Positions 41,943 through 50,876 of a stretch of 64,000 bases of DNA are shown in pieces (position 1 is the first letter of the stretch; every line of letters starts with the position of its first letter). The notes under the pieces were generated by a model, which was given only the letters and a program-made list of their open reading frames with translations, searched no databases and was not told where the DNA came from. The position numbers and the translations under genes were made by a program. This DNA comes from Myxococcales bacterium (GTDB lineage Bacteria > Myxococcota_A > Polyangia > Nannocystales > Nannocystaceae), in the NCBI GenBank assembly GCA_020633295.1, contig JACKDW010000006.1, positions 450,896 to 514,895 on the forward strand, in the 5' to 3' direction.

Positions 41943-43166
41943 ATGGAGGGCCTCACCACTCGCACCGCAGCACGCCTCGCGCTCGCGCGGGCTGGCCTGC
42001 TCAACCCGGCGTGGACCGGTCTGCCCGCGCGCGTCTCGCCGCGGGCTGGCGCCGCGAGCTCGCTCCCCGCCGCGCTCGCGCACATCGAACGCGCCGGCTA
42101 CCTGCAGCTCGACACCGTGGCCGTCGCTGGCGCCCGCAGCCACGGCATCGTGCTGGCGTCGCGGCTCGAGGGCTACCGGGCGGCGCACGCCGAGACGCTG
42201 CTCACCCCCGACTCGGCGCTGTTTGAGTACTGGGGTCACGAGGCGAGCTGGCTGCCGATCGAGCTGTACCCGGCGTTCGCGTTTCGCCGCGCCGCGTTCG
42301 CGGTGCACCCGTGGTGGGGCGACCTGCTCGAGGAGCACTCGCAGCAGGCGCGCGCGCTCGTCGAGCGAATCCGCGCCGAGGGGCCGCTGCGCTCCGCCGA
42401 TCTCGAGGGCTCGTCGCGCGGCGGCTTCTGGAACCTCAAGCTGTCGAAGAAGATCGCGACGGCGCTGTGGTCGAGCGGCGAGCTGGCGATCCGCGAGCGT
42501 CGCGGCTTCCTGCGCGCCTACGATCTGTGCGAGCGCGTCATCCCGGCGCGCGCCCGCGCCCGCCCGCTCCCGCTCGCGGACAGCCTCCGCGTGCTGCTCG
42601 AGCGCGCGCTCGCGGGTCACGGCTGGGCGACGACGAGCACGCTCGCGGCGACCTGGCGGCTCCGCAACCTGCGGGCCGAGCTCGCCGCCGCGCTGTCGGA
42701 GCTGCGCGAGGCCGGCGTGATTCACCCCTGCGAGCTGCGCGCGGACGACGGTCAGCGGACCCGCGGCTGGATCCGCGTCGCCGATCTCGAGCTCGCGGCG
42801 CGCGTCGGCCGAGCTCGCCCGCGACGCGATCGCGGCGTGCTGCTCTCGCCCTTCGATCCGGTGCTGTGGGACCGCGGCCGCGTCGCGCAGCTGTTCGCTT
42901 TTGACCAGAAGCTCGAGATCTTCAAGCCGCCCGCGACCCGCGTCTACGGCTACTACTGTATGCCCGTGCTCGCCGGGGACCAGCTCGTCGCGCGCGTCGA
43001 TCTCAAGGCCGATCGACGCGCAGGCGCGCTCGAGCTGCGCGCGCTCCACTATGAGCCGCCCGCGTCGTGCGGGACCACGGCGGCCGAGCAGCGCGCGGCC
43101 GTCGAGCACGGGCTGCGCCGGTACGCGGCGAGCGTCGAGCTGCGCGCGCCGACGCTGCCAGGCTGA
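41943..43166 (+). CDS. YcaQ-type winged-helix DNA glycosylase-like protein
   Basis: This protein of 407 residues matches the HTH_42/YcaQ (AlkX) layout: an N-terminal winged helix, HIERAGYLQLDTVAVAGARSH with the QLD motif (the Q-x-D catalytic signature of AlkX/YcaQ), LFEYWGHEASWLPIELYP, then LLSPFDPVLWDRGRVAQLFAFDQKLEIF and YYCMPVLAGDQLVARVDLKADR near the C-terminus. E. coli YcaQ unhooks DNA interstrand crosslinks, so this is probably a DNA repair or self-resistance enzyme. ATG 41943 is chosen over GTG 41889. It is apparently monocistronic. Confidence 0.87.
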   Translation: MEGLTTRTAARLALARAGLLNPAWTGLPARVSPRAGAASSLPAALAHIERAGYLQLDTVAVAGARSHGIVLASRLEGYRAAHAETLLTPDSALFEYWGHEASWLPIELYPAFAFRRAAFAVHPWWGDLLEEHSQQARALVERIRAEGPLRSADLEGSSRGGFWNLKLSKKIATALWSSGELAIRERRGFLRAYDLCERVIPARARARPLPLADSLRVLLERALAGHGWATTSTLAATWRLRNLRAELAAALSELREAGVIHPCELRADDGQRTRGWIRVADLELAARVGRARPRRDRGVLLSPFDPVLWDRGRVAQLFAFDQKLEIFKPPATRVYGYYCMPVLAGDQLVARVDLKADRRAGALELRALHYEPPASCGTTAAEQRAAVEHGLRRYAASVELRAPTLPG

Positions 43167-43296
43167 GCGCCGGCGGGCGGAATTGCGGCGCGCGCCTCGA
43201 GCTCGGGGCGGCGTCCACGAGCGTCGTTCAGCGCGCGCGGCGGTTTCCAGCCCGCGTCCGCGGGCCGCTCGCGCGCGCGGCTGATAGGATTGCGCG

Positions 43297-44595
43297 ATGT
43301 TCGGGTCCAGCCTGCTCGAGGTCGTCATCGGCCTCGCCTTCATGTTCACGCTCTTGAGCCTGACGTGTTCCTCGATCAACGAGCTGATCGCCCAGTACAC
43401 CAAGCGCCGCGCGAAGAACCTCGAGCTCGCGTTGACGCGCATGCTCGGCGAGCGCCACGTGCACGCCTTCTACGAGCACCCGCTGCTGCGCTCGCTCTCG
43501 AAGGTCGGCGACGGCCCGAGCGGCGCCGAGCCCACGGCGCGGGGCGTGCGGCCGTCGCCCTCGTACATCCCGGCCAGCACGACCTCGACGATCATCCTGC
43601 AGATCATCGGCCGCGCGCAGAGCGACGAGGAGCGGAGCGAGCTGCAGGCGCTGCGCGGCAAGCTCGAGCAGATCGAGGATCCGGGCTTCGTCGCCATCCG
43701 CGCCCGCGTGTTCCAGACCTTCGAACCGATCTACGCCTGCGAGGGCGTGGACGAGAAGCAGCTCGACGCGCTGCTCGAGACCGTGCGCAAGCTCGAGCGA
43801 CTCGACGCGCTGCGCGAGCCGGTGGTCGTGCAGATCGAGCGCTTCCGGACGCGGGTCAAGAGCGCGAGCGAGCTCGACGCGCCGTCGCTGTACCGCCGCG
43901 TGCAGCGGCTCGAGGACGGCGACCCGCTCAAGCGCACGCTGCTGGCGCTGATGGACTCGTCCAACGGCACGCTCGCGGGCATCCGCGCCAACATCGAGGG
44001 CTGGTACGACGACGTGATGGACCGCGCGAGCGGCTGGTACAAGCGCAAGACGCAGCGCTGGATGCTCGGGATCGCGGCCGCGCTCGTGCTGCTGGGCAAC
44101 GTCGACTCGCTCGCGGTCGCCGACATGCTCTGGCGCGAGAACACGGCGCGCGCGCTGATCGCGAACTACGCCGAGATCTCGAGCATGATCCAGACGGGTC
44201 AGGTCTCGGCGAACAATTCTGTCAACGCCAGCGCCAACGCGAATCCCAACGCCAGCGCCAACCCGGCGGACCCGAACGCGAACCCCGAGGACGACGCCGA
44301 CGGTGACGGCGTGCCCGACGGCGCCGTCCAGGCGCCGCCCCAGCCCGTGCTCGTCGACATGACCCGGGACCCGCTCGCGCTCTACACCACCGGCTTCCCG
44401 GTCGGCTGGAAGCTCGAGACGCTGCCGACGCTGCTCAAGCTCGAGGTGCTCAGCAAGAAGCTCGCGGGCCTGCTGATCTCGCTGCTCGCCGCGGCCCAGG
44501 GCGCGCCGTTTTGGTTCGACCTGCTCAACAAGCTCGTCAACCTGCGCGGCTCCGGGCGGCGCCCGAGCGCGAACCAGGCTCCGCCCAACAGCTGA
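43297..44595 (+). CDS. Membrane protein of unknown function with Asn/Ala/Pro linker
   Basis: This protein of 432 residues has one N-terminal TM helix (about 8-26) followed by a basic region. A long helical stretch (about 100-240) is followed by a second TM (about 262-280), an external loop with Asn-Ala-Ser repeats and DADGDGVPDG (Ca2+-type loop), and a last hydrophobic segment (about 385-405). The family appears in scattered bacteria as an uncharacterised membrane protein; I recall no name. ATG 43297 has AGGA about 6 bases upstream. The next gene converges with it (9-base gap). Confidence 0.65.
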   Translation: MFGSSLLEVVIGLAFMFTLLSLTCSSINELIAQYTKRRAKNLELALTRMLGERHVHAFYEHPLLRSLSKVGDGPSGAEPTARGVRPSPSYIPASTTSTIILQIIGRAQSDEERSELQALRGKLEQIEDPGFVAIRARVFQTFEPIYACEGVDEKQLDALLETVRKLERLDALREPVVVQIERFRTRVKSASELDAPSLYRRVQRLEDGDPLKRTLLALMDSSNGTLAGIRANIEGWYDDVMDRASGWYKRKTQRWMLGIAAALVLLGNVDSLAVADMLWRENTARALIANYAEISSMIQTGQVSANNSVNASANANPNASANPADPNANPEDDADGDGVPDGAVQAPPQPVLVDMTRDPLALYTTGFPVGWKLETLPTLLKLEVLSKKLAGLLISLLAAAQGAPFWFDLLNKLVNLRGSGRRPSANQAPPNS

Positions 44596-44604
44596 CGCGC
44601 GGCG

Positions 44605-45435
44605 TCAGCGAGCGCCGCGCTCGAGATCCTCGAGCCGCGTCTTGCAGACGTGATCCCACAGCGTCAGCGGCTCGCCGAAGTTGGCGCGCACGTGCGAGTG
44701 GTGGATGTTGTGAAACGCCGACGTGTTGAGCCACAGCCGCGGGAGCGTGCGCTCGATCAGCGGCAGCGTGACGCCGCAGTGCAGATAGAAGTTGAGGACG
44801 ATGAAGCCGAGCACCAGCCCGAAGTAGGCGGGGCCCCAGTGCGTCGCCTCGGGGATGCACAGCAGCAGGATCGGCCAAAACGTCATCAGCGACTCGACCG
44901 GCCCGACCGCGAAGCCGGCGAAGGGCGTGGGATCGCGGTAGGCGTGGTGGGCCTTGTGAAACACGAACAGCGCGCGCGTGTGCAGCAGGCGGTGCTTGAC
45001 GTACAGCCACAGGTCGATCGCCAGCACGCCGAAGAAGGTCTGGACGAGCACGCCCCACAGGCTCAAGCCCGCCGCCTCGAGCGACCACACCAGCCCGATC
45101 GGGTGGCCGAGCCACGACTGCGCGATCGGCCAGGCGGCGAAGCTCGCGGCGACCCAGGCCGCCTGCGCGGTCACGCCCGCCTCGCTGAGGATCGGCGGCG
45201 GGCGGCGACGCACGCCCTGGATCCGCGCGCCGTAGAACAGCGACGCGTACGCGCTGAGGCCCGCGCCGATCAGCAAGGTGCCCGCGATCGCCACGAACGC
45301 GATCGCCAGCGACGCGAACCAGATCAGCGGGCTCTCCGGGTGGAGCAGCCCGACGGCCGTGAGCGCGAAGGGGAGCGCGGCGTCGAACCGCTCGGCGAGG
45401 CCGCGCCGCTTGCTTCCGTGGGTTGCGTCGAGCAC
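44605..45435 (-). CDS. Sterol desaturase/fatty acid hydroxylase family protein
   Basis: This protein of about 276 residues has several TM helices. The three di-iron His motifs are HRLLH, HKAHH and HNIHHSH, in the order and spacing of the fatty acid hydroxylase superfamily (KHRLLHTRALFVFHKAHHAY; FHNIHHSHVRANFG). Members hydroxylate or desaturate sterols, fatty acids or carotenoids using O2. Some Nannocystaceae make sterols, so a sterol-related role is possible. GTG 45435 is preferred; GTG 45516 would add a non-conserved 27-residue leader. The gene may be co-transcribed behind the methyltransferase. Confidence 0.82.
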   Translation of the reverse strand: MLDATHGSKRRGLAERFDAALPFALTAVGLLHPESPLIWFASLAIAFVAIAGTLLIGAGLSAYASLFYGARIQGVRRRPPPILSEAGVTAQAAWVAASFAAWPIAQSWLGHPIGLVWSLEAAGLSLWGVLVQTFFGVLAIDLWLYVKHRLLHTRALFVFHKAHHAYRDPTPFAGFAVGPVESLMTFWPILLLCIPEATHWGPAYFGLVLGFIVLNFYLHCGVTLPLIERTLPRLWLNTSAFHNIHHSHVRANFGEPLTLWDHVCKTRLEDLERGAR

Positions 45436-45528
45436 CGCGCGTGATTGTAGCGACTGCCGCCCGCGCGGCGCGGCCGATCCGGAGCGCCCGCGCGGCCAGC
45501 CTGTGTCGTCGCGCACACGCGACGCTGA

Positions 45529-46338
45529 TCACGGACGCCGTCGGAGCACGAACAGCGTGTCGAAGTCGAGCTCGTCGATCGTCCAGGACTGCTCGATATC
45601 GTACGTAAAGTCGTGGATCGCGGCGATCTCGAGGGAGGGCACGGTGGCGAGCAGCGCCAGCATCTGCCGCGGGCTGTACGTCCTCCACGTCCACTTCGTC
45701 TCGGTCCGCCGCTCGCGCGCGCCGTCCTGCACCCGCAGACGCGCGCGCATGCGCTCGGTTCGCGAGCGCGGGTCGGGCGGCCACGACTGCACGTTGCAGA
45801 CCACGTGCACCGGGCCGCGCGCGCCGACCCAGCGCTCGCGCTGCACGCCCGTCTCGTCGTACTTCGTCAGGTGCAGGCCGAGCACGTAGAGGCCGCCCGG
45901 CGCGAGCGCGTCGGCGACGGCCTGGAGGTGCGCGCGCGCGGCCGCGTCGCTCGCGATGTACTTGAACGAGCTGACCAGGCAGTGCGCGAGCTGAAACGGC
46001 GGGCCCAGCCGCAGCTCGTCGCCGAAGCGCTCGAGGCTCGACCGGACGACGCGCGCGCGCAGGCCCGCGGCGCGCAGGCGCCGGTTGCTGTACGCGACCA
46101 TCTCGGGCTCGAGGTCGAAGCCCGTGACCGCGTAGCCGCGACGCGCGAGCGCGGCGACCAGCCGCCCGCTCCCGCACGCGGGCTCCAGCGCCCGCGTGCG
46201 CCCGCGTCGTCTCGGCGGGCCGTAGACCTCGAGCGCCCGCTCGAGGAACTCGACCTCGCGCGGCGTGTCGGGCTCATAGATGATGTCGTACCACTCGGGC
46301 TCGGAGTACCAGTCGGTCGTCGTGAAGCGCGTCGCCAC
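45529..46338 (-). CDS. Class I SAM-dependent methyltransferase
   Basis: This protein of 269 residues has motif I ALEPACGSGRLVAALA, then VTGFDLEPEMVAYS (acidic end of beta2) and ALAPGGLYVLGLHL (post-III), typical of Methyltransf_25/11-type enzymes. The N-terminal WYSEPEWYDIIYEPDTPREVEFL block suggests small-molecule methylation. The acceptor is unknown. GTG 46338 is chosen because conservation begins there; the frame is open to 46575. It is upstream of the sterol-desaturase-type gene on the same strand, so the two may modify the same lipid, but that is only inference. Confidence 0.8.
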   Translation of the reverse strand: MATRFTTTDWYSEPEWYDIIYEPDTPREVEFLERALEVYGPPRRRGRTRALEPACGSGRLVAALARRGYAVTGFDLEPEMVAYSNRRLRAAGLRARVVRSSLERFGDELRLGPPFQLAHCLVSSFKYIASDAAARAHLQAVADALAPGGLYVLGLHLTKYDETGVQRERWVGARGPVHVVCNVQSWPPDPRSRTERMRARLRVQDGARERRTETKWTWRTYSPRQMLALLATVPSLEIAAIHDFTYDIEQSWTIDELDFDTLFVLRRRP

Positions 46339-46811
46339 CGGCGCGGAGGATACACGCGCGGACCCGGGGCGCCCGCGCGGCGCTCGAGGCGTCGACGCGT
46401 GAGTTCTCGGGGCGCGCGTCGAGCACAGCTCTCTGAACCCCCGTCGATGAACGAGCCGCTCACGCGACGCGCGCGGCGCCATGACGAGCTCAGCGCGCCC
46501 GCACAGCTCGCCGTCGGTGCCGCGCCCGCCGGCTGCTCCTGCGCCCGCCGCGAAACAACATGAACAGAAAGACATGTAAATTCACCGTTCCGCGTCGACG
46601 TGGAGCGTGTGCGGCGTGGAGCTCGCGCGCGCCGCAGTTTTTTCTGGACGCCCGCGCGCGCGATGACGATGCAACGAATCCGACGCGAGCGGCCCCCTCG
46701 CGCCGCGCGAACAACGTTGACCCCCGCGTTTGTATGTACACGCTCCGCCCCGTGACGACGCTGGCGCGAATCGCGGGCCCTCGCTACGCTGAATCCAAAG
46801 AAGGAGATCTG
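46339..46811. other. Divergent intergenic region
   Basis: About 470 bases between the methyltransferase and SnoaL lipoprotein genes. Contains site D (46557-46573). A 38-codon frame from 46447 lacks a ribosome binding site. Otherwise nothing recognised. Confidence 0.4.
46557..46573 (-). promoter_or_regulatory. TGTCT-N7-CATRT element, site D
   Basis: On the minus strand TGTCT-TTCTGTT-CATGT; with the preceding CA it is a CATGT direct repeat 14 bases apart. It lies 219 bases upstream of the methyltransferase start and 239 bases upstream of the SnoaL lipoprotein start. Confidence 0.4.
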
Positions 46812-47798
46812 ATGTCACTGAGGACGACGCTCACCCCGAACCGTCCCGGCCCGCTCGTCGTGTACACCCTGCTCTCGCTGGCGCTGGTCGCCGCGTGCGA
46901 GAAGCAGGAGACGCAGGCGCCGAAGTCCCACCACGACTCCGTCTCCCGCGCCGACGAGCTCGCCGCGACCCAGGGGACGCGGGAGGAGATGCGCGCGATC
47001 GCCCAGGGCTTCGCCGACGCCTTCGACGCGCTGGGCTTCGGCGACGTCGACGGCGCCGTGAAGAGCTTCTCCGAGGACATCGTGTGGGAGACCCGCGGCG
47101 GCGACGAGCGCTCGGTCAAGGGCCGCGAGGAGCTGCACGCCTTCTTCGACGCCAGCGGCCGCAAGATCGGGGTCGCGCGCGTGTTCCTGACCGACGATGA
47201 CGTCGTCATCTCCCAGGGCGTGCGCGTCGATCAGTCCAGGGGCGCGGGCTTCGTCGCGATCGGCCACATCAACGGCGGCGAGATCACCGAGGTCCAGGAG
47301 TTCCGCACCTCCGCGCCGTCGGACAGCAAGGGGCCGTCGCTCCCCGGCGAGACCGAGGTGATCAAGGAGTACGGCGACGAGGTCAACCAGGCGCTCGCCG
47401 AGTCCCTGCACATCGCGTGGAGCAAGCGCGACTGGGCGACCATCGAGGGCTCGCTCACCCGCGACGTCGTGTACCACGACGAGGCGAGCGGCGAGACGAC
47501 GCAGGGCTTCGACGCCTACAAGCGCTGGTTCGAGGGCTTCACCGGCCCCTTCCCCGACATGAGCTTCGACATCGAGGAGTCGTGGACCGCCGGTGACTAC
47601 GTGATCGTCAAGGGCCGCACGCGCGGCACCCAGACCGCGAAGTACGGCGAGCTCGAGGCGACGAACAACTCGATCGAGCTCGAGGGCCTCGACATCTTCC
47701 GGTTCGAGAGCGGCGCCGTCGCCGAGATGTGGCGCTATCACGACGCCGCCGGGATCATGGCCCAGCTCACCGCGGGCGCCGAGAAGCCGGCCTCGTAG
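46812..47798 (+). CDS. Lipoprotein with two SnoaL/NTF2-like domains
   Basis: A 328-residue protein starting at ATG 46812 with AAGGAG 5 bases upstream. Signal peptide and lipobox LVAACEKQ (Cys about 29). Two NTF2-like cone domains (about 60-165 and 190-320) each begin with helices and a W-x-[ER]-xD element (AFDALGFGDVDGAVKSFSED; IAWSKRDWATIEGSLTRD) and end with SEDIVWETRGG or VYHDEASGETTQG type strands. SnoaL-like proteins act as cyclases, isomerases or small-ligand binders. Two in tandem as a lipoprotein is unusual; substrate unknown. Confidence 0.8.
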   Translation: MSLRTTLTPNRPGPLVVYTLLSLALVAACEKQETQAPKSHHDSVSRADELAATQGTREEMRAIAQGFADAFDALGFGDVDGAVKSFSEDIVWETRGGDERSVKGREELHAFFDASGRKIGVARVFLTDDDVVISQGVRVDQSRGAGFVAIGHINGGEITEVQEFRTSAPSDSKGPSLPGETEVIKEYGDEVNQALAESLHIAWSKRDWATIEGSLTRDVVYHDEASGETTQGFDAYKRWFEGFTGPFPDMSFDIEESWTAGDYVIVKGRTRGTQTAKYGELEATNNSIELEGLDIFRFESGAVAEMWRYHDAAGIMAQLTAGAEKPAS

Positions 47799-47813
47799 CG
47801 ACGCCGCGCGCCG

Positions 47814-49172
47814 CTACGCGCCCGCGAGCGGCGCGCGACACAGCGGCATCGTCAGGCACCGCCCGCCGCCGCGGGCGCGCGAGAGCTCGCTGCCCGAGAA
47901 GCTGAACACGGTGCGCGGCTCCTCCATCCCCTGGCGCACGAGCTCGGCGCGCTGCGCCCCCGCCAGCTCCGCGCTGATGCGACGCTCGACGAAGCCGTGC
48001 TCTCGCAGCGCGCGGATCGTGTAGGTGTTGCGGCTGTAGAGGATGATCTTCCCCGGCGCGACGCAGACCGCGTTCGCGCCGTCCGTCCACTGCTCGCGCT
48101 CCTGCTGCACGATGTCGCTGCCGCCGCAGCGCACGAGCTCGAGCCCCGCGCCGAGCTCCTCGCGCAGCACGTCGAGCACGCTCGCGCCCTCGAGCAGCTC
48201 GGGCGGCGCCTCGCGGGTGAGGCGGACGACCGGCAGCGGCGCGATCGGCCGCCCGTTCGCGCTCGAGCCCGCGATCAGCGGCTCGTGCCCGAGGAACAGC
48301 CCGGCGTCGATCTGCGTCAGGATCGTGTCGAGGTGCATCAGCGAGCGGTGCGCCGGCATGAGCACGGCGTAGACGCGCCGCAGCGCGGGCAGGTTGGGGA
48401 ACAGCAGCGCGCCCGCGAGCCGCTCGATCGCCTGCGCCGAGGTGCGCTCCGAGCAGCCGACGAGCAGCCACTCGCTCGACGGCACCAGCACGTCGCCGCC
48501 CTCGAGCGTGACGTGGCGAGCGCCCCGGCCCCGGGTGGGCGAGATCGGGGTGATCGCGGGGCCGAAGCCCGACGGCAGCCCCCAGCGCAGCGCGAAGCGG
48601 ACCAGCTCCGGCTCGCGACCCCGCGCCGCGCGGGTCATGTTGCCGACCACGATCTGATCGCCGATCACGATGCAGGGGTCGCGCATGAACATCAGGTTCG
48701 GCACGGGCCGCAGCGCCATGTCGAAGCGGTCGAGCAGGCGCGCGCGCACGCGGGCGAGCCCGATCGGCGCGTCGGGCAGCTGCGACCAGTGCACGCCGGC
48801 GATCAGCGCGGCCGCGAGGCGCTCCGGCGCCCACCGGTGCAGCAGCTCCGCGATCGGCAGGACGCCCTCGTGCTCGCACACGCGCGCGAGCAGGGCCTGG
48901 CTCTCGGCGATCGGCGCCCGCGTGAACGCGCGCCGCAGCAGCGACTCGACGCCGTGCACGCGCGCCCCGGCGCCGCGCAGGATGTCGGTCATCACGTCGT
49001 GCTCGAGCTGCGTCTCGTCGGGCGAGAGGATGTCGTCGAACAGCAGCCGGTCGAGCTCGTGCTGCGTCATGTGGGAGATCTCGAGCCCCGGGCGACGGAC
49101 GACGACATCGCGCAGCGTCCCGATCTCGCTCGTGATCTGGATCGCGGGTTCTTGCGTGCTCGCTACGGACAT
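47814..49172 (-). CDS. arcA: Arginine deiminase
   Basis: This protein of 452 residues hydrolyses L-arginine to citrulline and ammonia, the first step of the ADI pathway. Motifs: FMRDPCIVIG (FTRDP-like), EGGDVL, HLDTILTQID (catalytic His and Asp) and the C-terminal GGGRCLTMPL with the nucleophilic Cys. Start at ATG 49172 (MSVASTQEPAIQITSEIGTL), which fits family N-termini. No ornithine carbamoyltransferase or carbamate kinase gene is adjacent. Related guanidino-modifying enzymes share the fold, but motifs and length fit ArcA best. Confidence 0.85.
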   Translation of the reverse strand: MSVASTQEPAIQITSEIGTLRDVVVRRPGLEISHMTQHELDRLLFDDILSPDETQLEHDVMTDILRGAGARVHGVESLLRRAFTRAPIAESQALLARVCEHEGVLPIAELLHRWAPERLAAALIAGVHWSQLPDAPIGLARVRARLLDRFDMALRPVPNLMFMRDPCIVIGDQIVVGNMTRAARGREPELVRFALRWGLPSGFGPAITPISPTRGRGARHVTLEGGDVLVPSSEWLLVGCSERTSAQAIERLAGALLFPNLPALRRVYAVLMPAHRSLMHLDTILTQIDAGLFLGHEPLIAGSSANGRPIAPLPVVRLTREAPPELLEGASVLDVLREELGAGLELVRCGGSDIVQQEREQWTDGANAVCVAPGKIILYSRNTYTIRALREHGFVERRISAELAGAQRAELVRQGMEEPRTVFSFSGSELSRARGGGRCLTMPLCRAPLAGA

Positions 49173-49297
49173 CCGCCGGATTGTAGCGGGGGATCTGCGG
49201 GCCCACGACGCGGGGCGCGCGCGATCGCGGGACGCGCTGAACGTGGCGCGTCGAGCTCGCCCAGCCGCCCGCAGCGAAGGTCCGCGTACCCGCCTCG

Positions 49298-50611
49298 CTA
49301 GATGCACTCGGCGCTGAAATGCATATGCGCGCCGACCTTCATGAGCGCGCACGCGGCCCCGCACGCGACGATCGTCGCGCCGTCGTCGGACTGACGGACC
49401 GTGTAGCCGTCGTCGGTCCCGCAGTCGGAGATCGGCGGGAACACGACGCCGTCGATCGTGACCTCGACCGACGCGTCGAACTCGTCGACGGTCAACTCCG
49501 CGAGCGCCGGCGGCAGCCGGCCCACGCAGAAGGTCAGATCATCGACGAGCGCCAGCTCCTTGAGCAGCCCCGCGTGCGTGTAGGCGGCCTTGAACTTGGG
49601 GTCGTCGTCCACGCCGACCATGCCGCCCGCGAGCGCCAGCTCGTTGAGCGTCGACCAGGGATCGACGTCGGGCTCGATGTCGCCCTGCTGAAACGCCGCC
49701 TGCATCTCGATCCCGAGCCCGACGACCATCGTGAACACGCCCTCCGCGCGCGCGTCGTCGATCTCGATCCACGCCTGCGGGTTGTAGTTGTCGAACAGCT
49801 CCGCGCCCTCGAAGTCGGGGTCGCAGTTGGGCGCGCCGTCGGTGATCAGCACCATGTACTGCAGGCCCTCCCCCACCGCGTCCGCGAGCTCGTCGCGCGC
49901 GGTGGCGACCGCGTCGCCGAGCGCCCGGGCGCCGCTCATGCCCTGGGGGTACGGCAGCGCGCTCTCGAGGGTCGCCGCGACGGGCGTCATCAGCGGCACC
50001 TCGGGCTCGATCGACACCAGGCACGCGCCCGCGCCGTCGCCCGGCGCGCCGATCACCGGCGCGAACACGACGCCCATGCTGGCGAAGTCCTCGAGCTTGC
50101 TCGCGCGATCGATCACGGCCTCGCGCACGCTCTGCCAGTGGTTCATCTGCCCGGCCATCATCTGCTCGCTCTCGGGGTAGCTGCGGCTCCCCATCGCGGC
50201 CGACTTGTCGAGGACGAACATGATGTCGGGCGGCGCGATGAACAGCTCTGTCTCGAGCGGGAGGCAGCCGGTGTCGTCGACCCCCGTCGTCTCGCCGCTC
50301 GAGCCCACGCCCACGCTCGTCGCGTCCACGCCGGTCGTCTCGCTCGCGCTCCCATCGCCCGTCGACGCGCTCGCGGTCGTCGTGGACGAGTCGCTCGCGC
50401 TCGCGCTCGAGCCCGCGCCGGTCGACGCGCTCTCGCCGTCGACCGTCGACTCCGGCGCGATCCAGTCGCCGTTGAGCGCGACGCAGCTCGAGAGGCCCAG
50501 GCCGGCGAGCGCGAGCGCGAGCGACGACCCGCGAGAGGAGCGAGCGCACGAGCGCGCGACGCCGACGGCGCCGCCGCTCAGCGCGGAGGGACGAGGCGCG
50601 CGGCGATCCAC
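49298..50611 (-). CDS. VWA-fold lipoprotein with altered MIDAS
   Basis: A 437-residue protein from GTG 50611; signal ends LGLSSC (lipobox Cys about 43). Ser/Thr/Gly-rich linker, then a von Willebrand A fold (MFVLDKSAAMGSRSY, YMVLITDGAPNCD, FTMVVGLG). The MIDAS reads DKSAA rather than DxSxS, so metal binding is probably changed. Length and spacing match a family of myxobacterial VWA lipoproteins. The AT-rich element site B lies 16 bases upstream of the start. Confidence 0.78.
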   Translation of the reverse strand: MDRRAPRPSALSGGAVGVARSCARSSRGSSLALALAGLGLSSCVALNGDWIAPESTVDGESASTGAGSSASASDSSTTTASASTGDGSASETTGVDATSVGVGSSGETTGVDDTGCLPLETELFIAPPDIMFVLDKSAAMGSRSYPESEQMMAGQMNHWQSVREAVIDRASKLEDFASMGVVFAPVIGAPGDGAGACLVSIEPEVPLMTPVAATLESALPYPQGMSGARALGDAVATARDELADAVGEGLQYMVLITDGAPNCDPDFEGAELFDNYNPQAWIEIDDARAEGVFTMVVGLGIEMQAAFQQGDIEPDVDPWSTLNELALAGGMVGVDDDPKFKAAYTHAGLLKELALVDDLTFCVGRLPPALAELTVDEFDASVEVTIDGVVFPPISDCGTDDGYTVRQSDDGATIVACGAACALMKVGAHMHFSAECI

Positions 50612-50626
50612 GCCCTCTACGCTACT

Positions 50627-50643
50627 ACATGACTCTTAAGACA
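50627..50643 (-). promoter_or_regulatory. TGTCT-N7-CATRT element, site B
   Basis: On the minus strand TGTCT-TAAGAGT-CATGT, 16 bases before the GTG of the VWA lipoprotein gene. Plus-strand ACATGACTCTTAAGACAA differs from site A by one base. Confidence 0.45.
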
Positions 50644-50684
50644 AGTTGATCATCGCGCGAGCCGGGCGCCGGCGCGCGCGTTCT

Positions 50685-50704
50685 GGCGCCGGCCAGCCGG
50701 CGCC
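50685..50704. terminator. Perfect GC hairpin 3' of the Popeye gene
   Basis: GGCGCCGGC-CA-GCCGGCGCC, a nearly perfect palindrome, 170 bases past the stop of the Popeye gene and 74 bases upstream of the VWA gene. A transcription end or a REP-like element are both possible. Confidence 0.35.
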
Positions 50705-50876
50705 CGCGGCTGGAGTGAAGCTGCGGCGCGCGCGCGCGCCGACGCGCGACGTCGGCCGCCTCTCGCGGCCGTGTTGTCGATCGTCGCGGCGACGACCCTC
50801 GCGGCGCCGCGCCGGCGGCCCGACGCCCGCGCGGCGTACGTTCGCAGCGACCGGTTGGACGCGCCTCGGTCTCGGC

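Noticed and set aside
46447..46563. 38-codon frame in the intergenic region
   Set aside because: No Shine-Dalgarno, unremarkable composition, no known motif.
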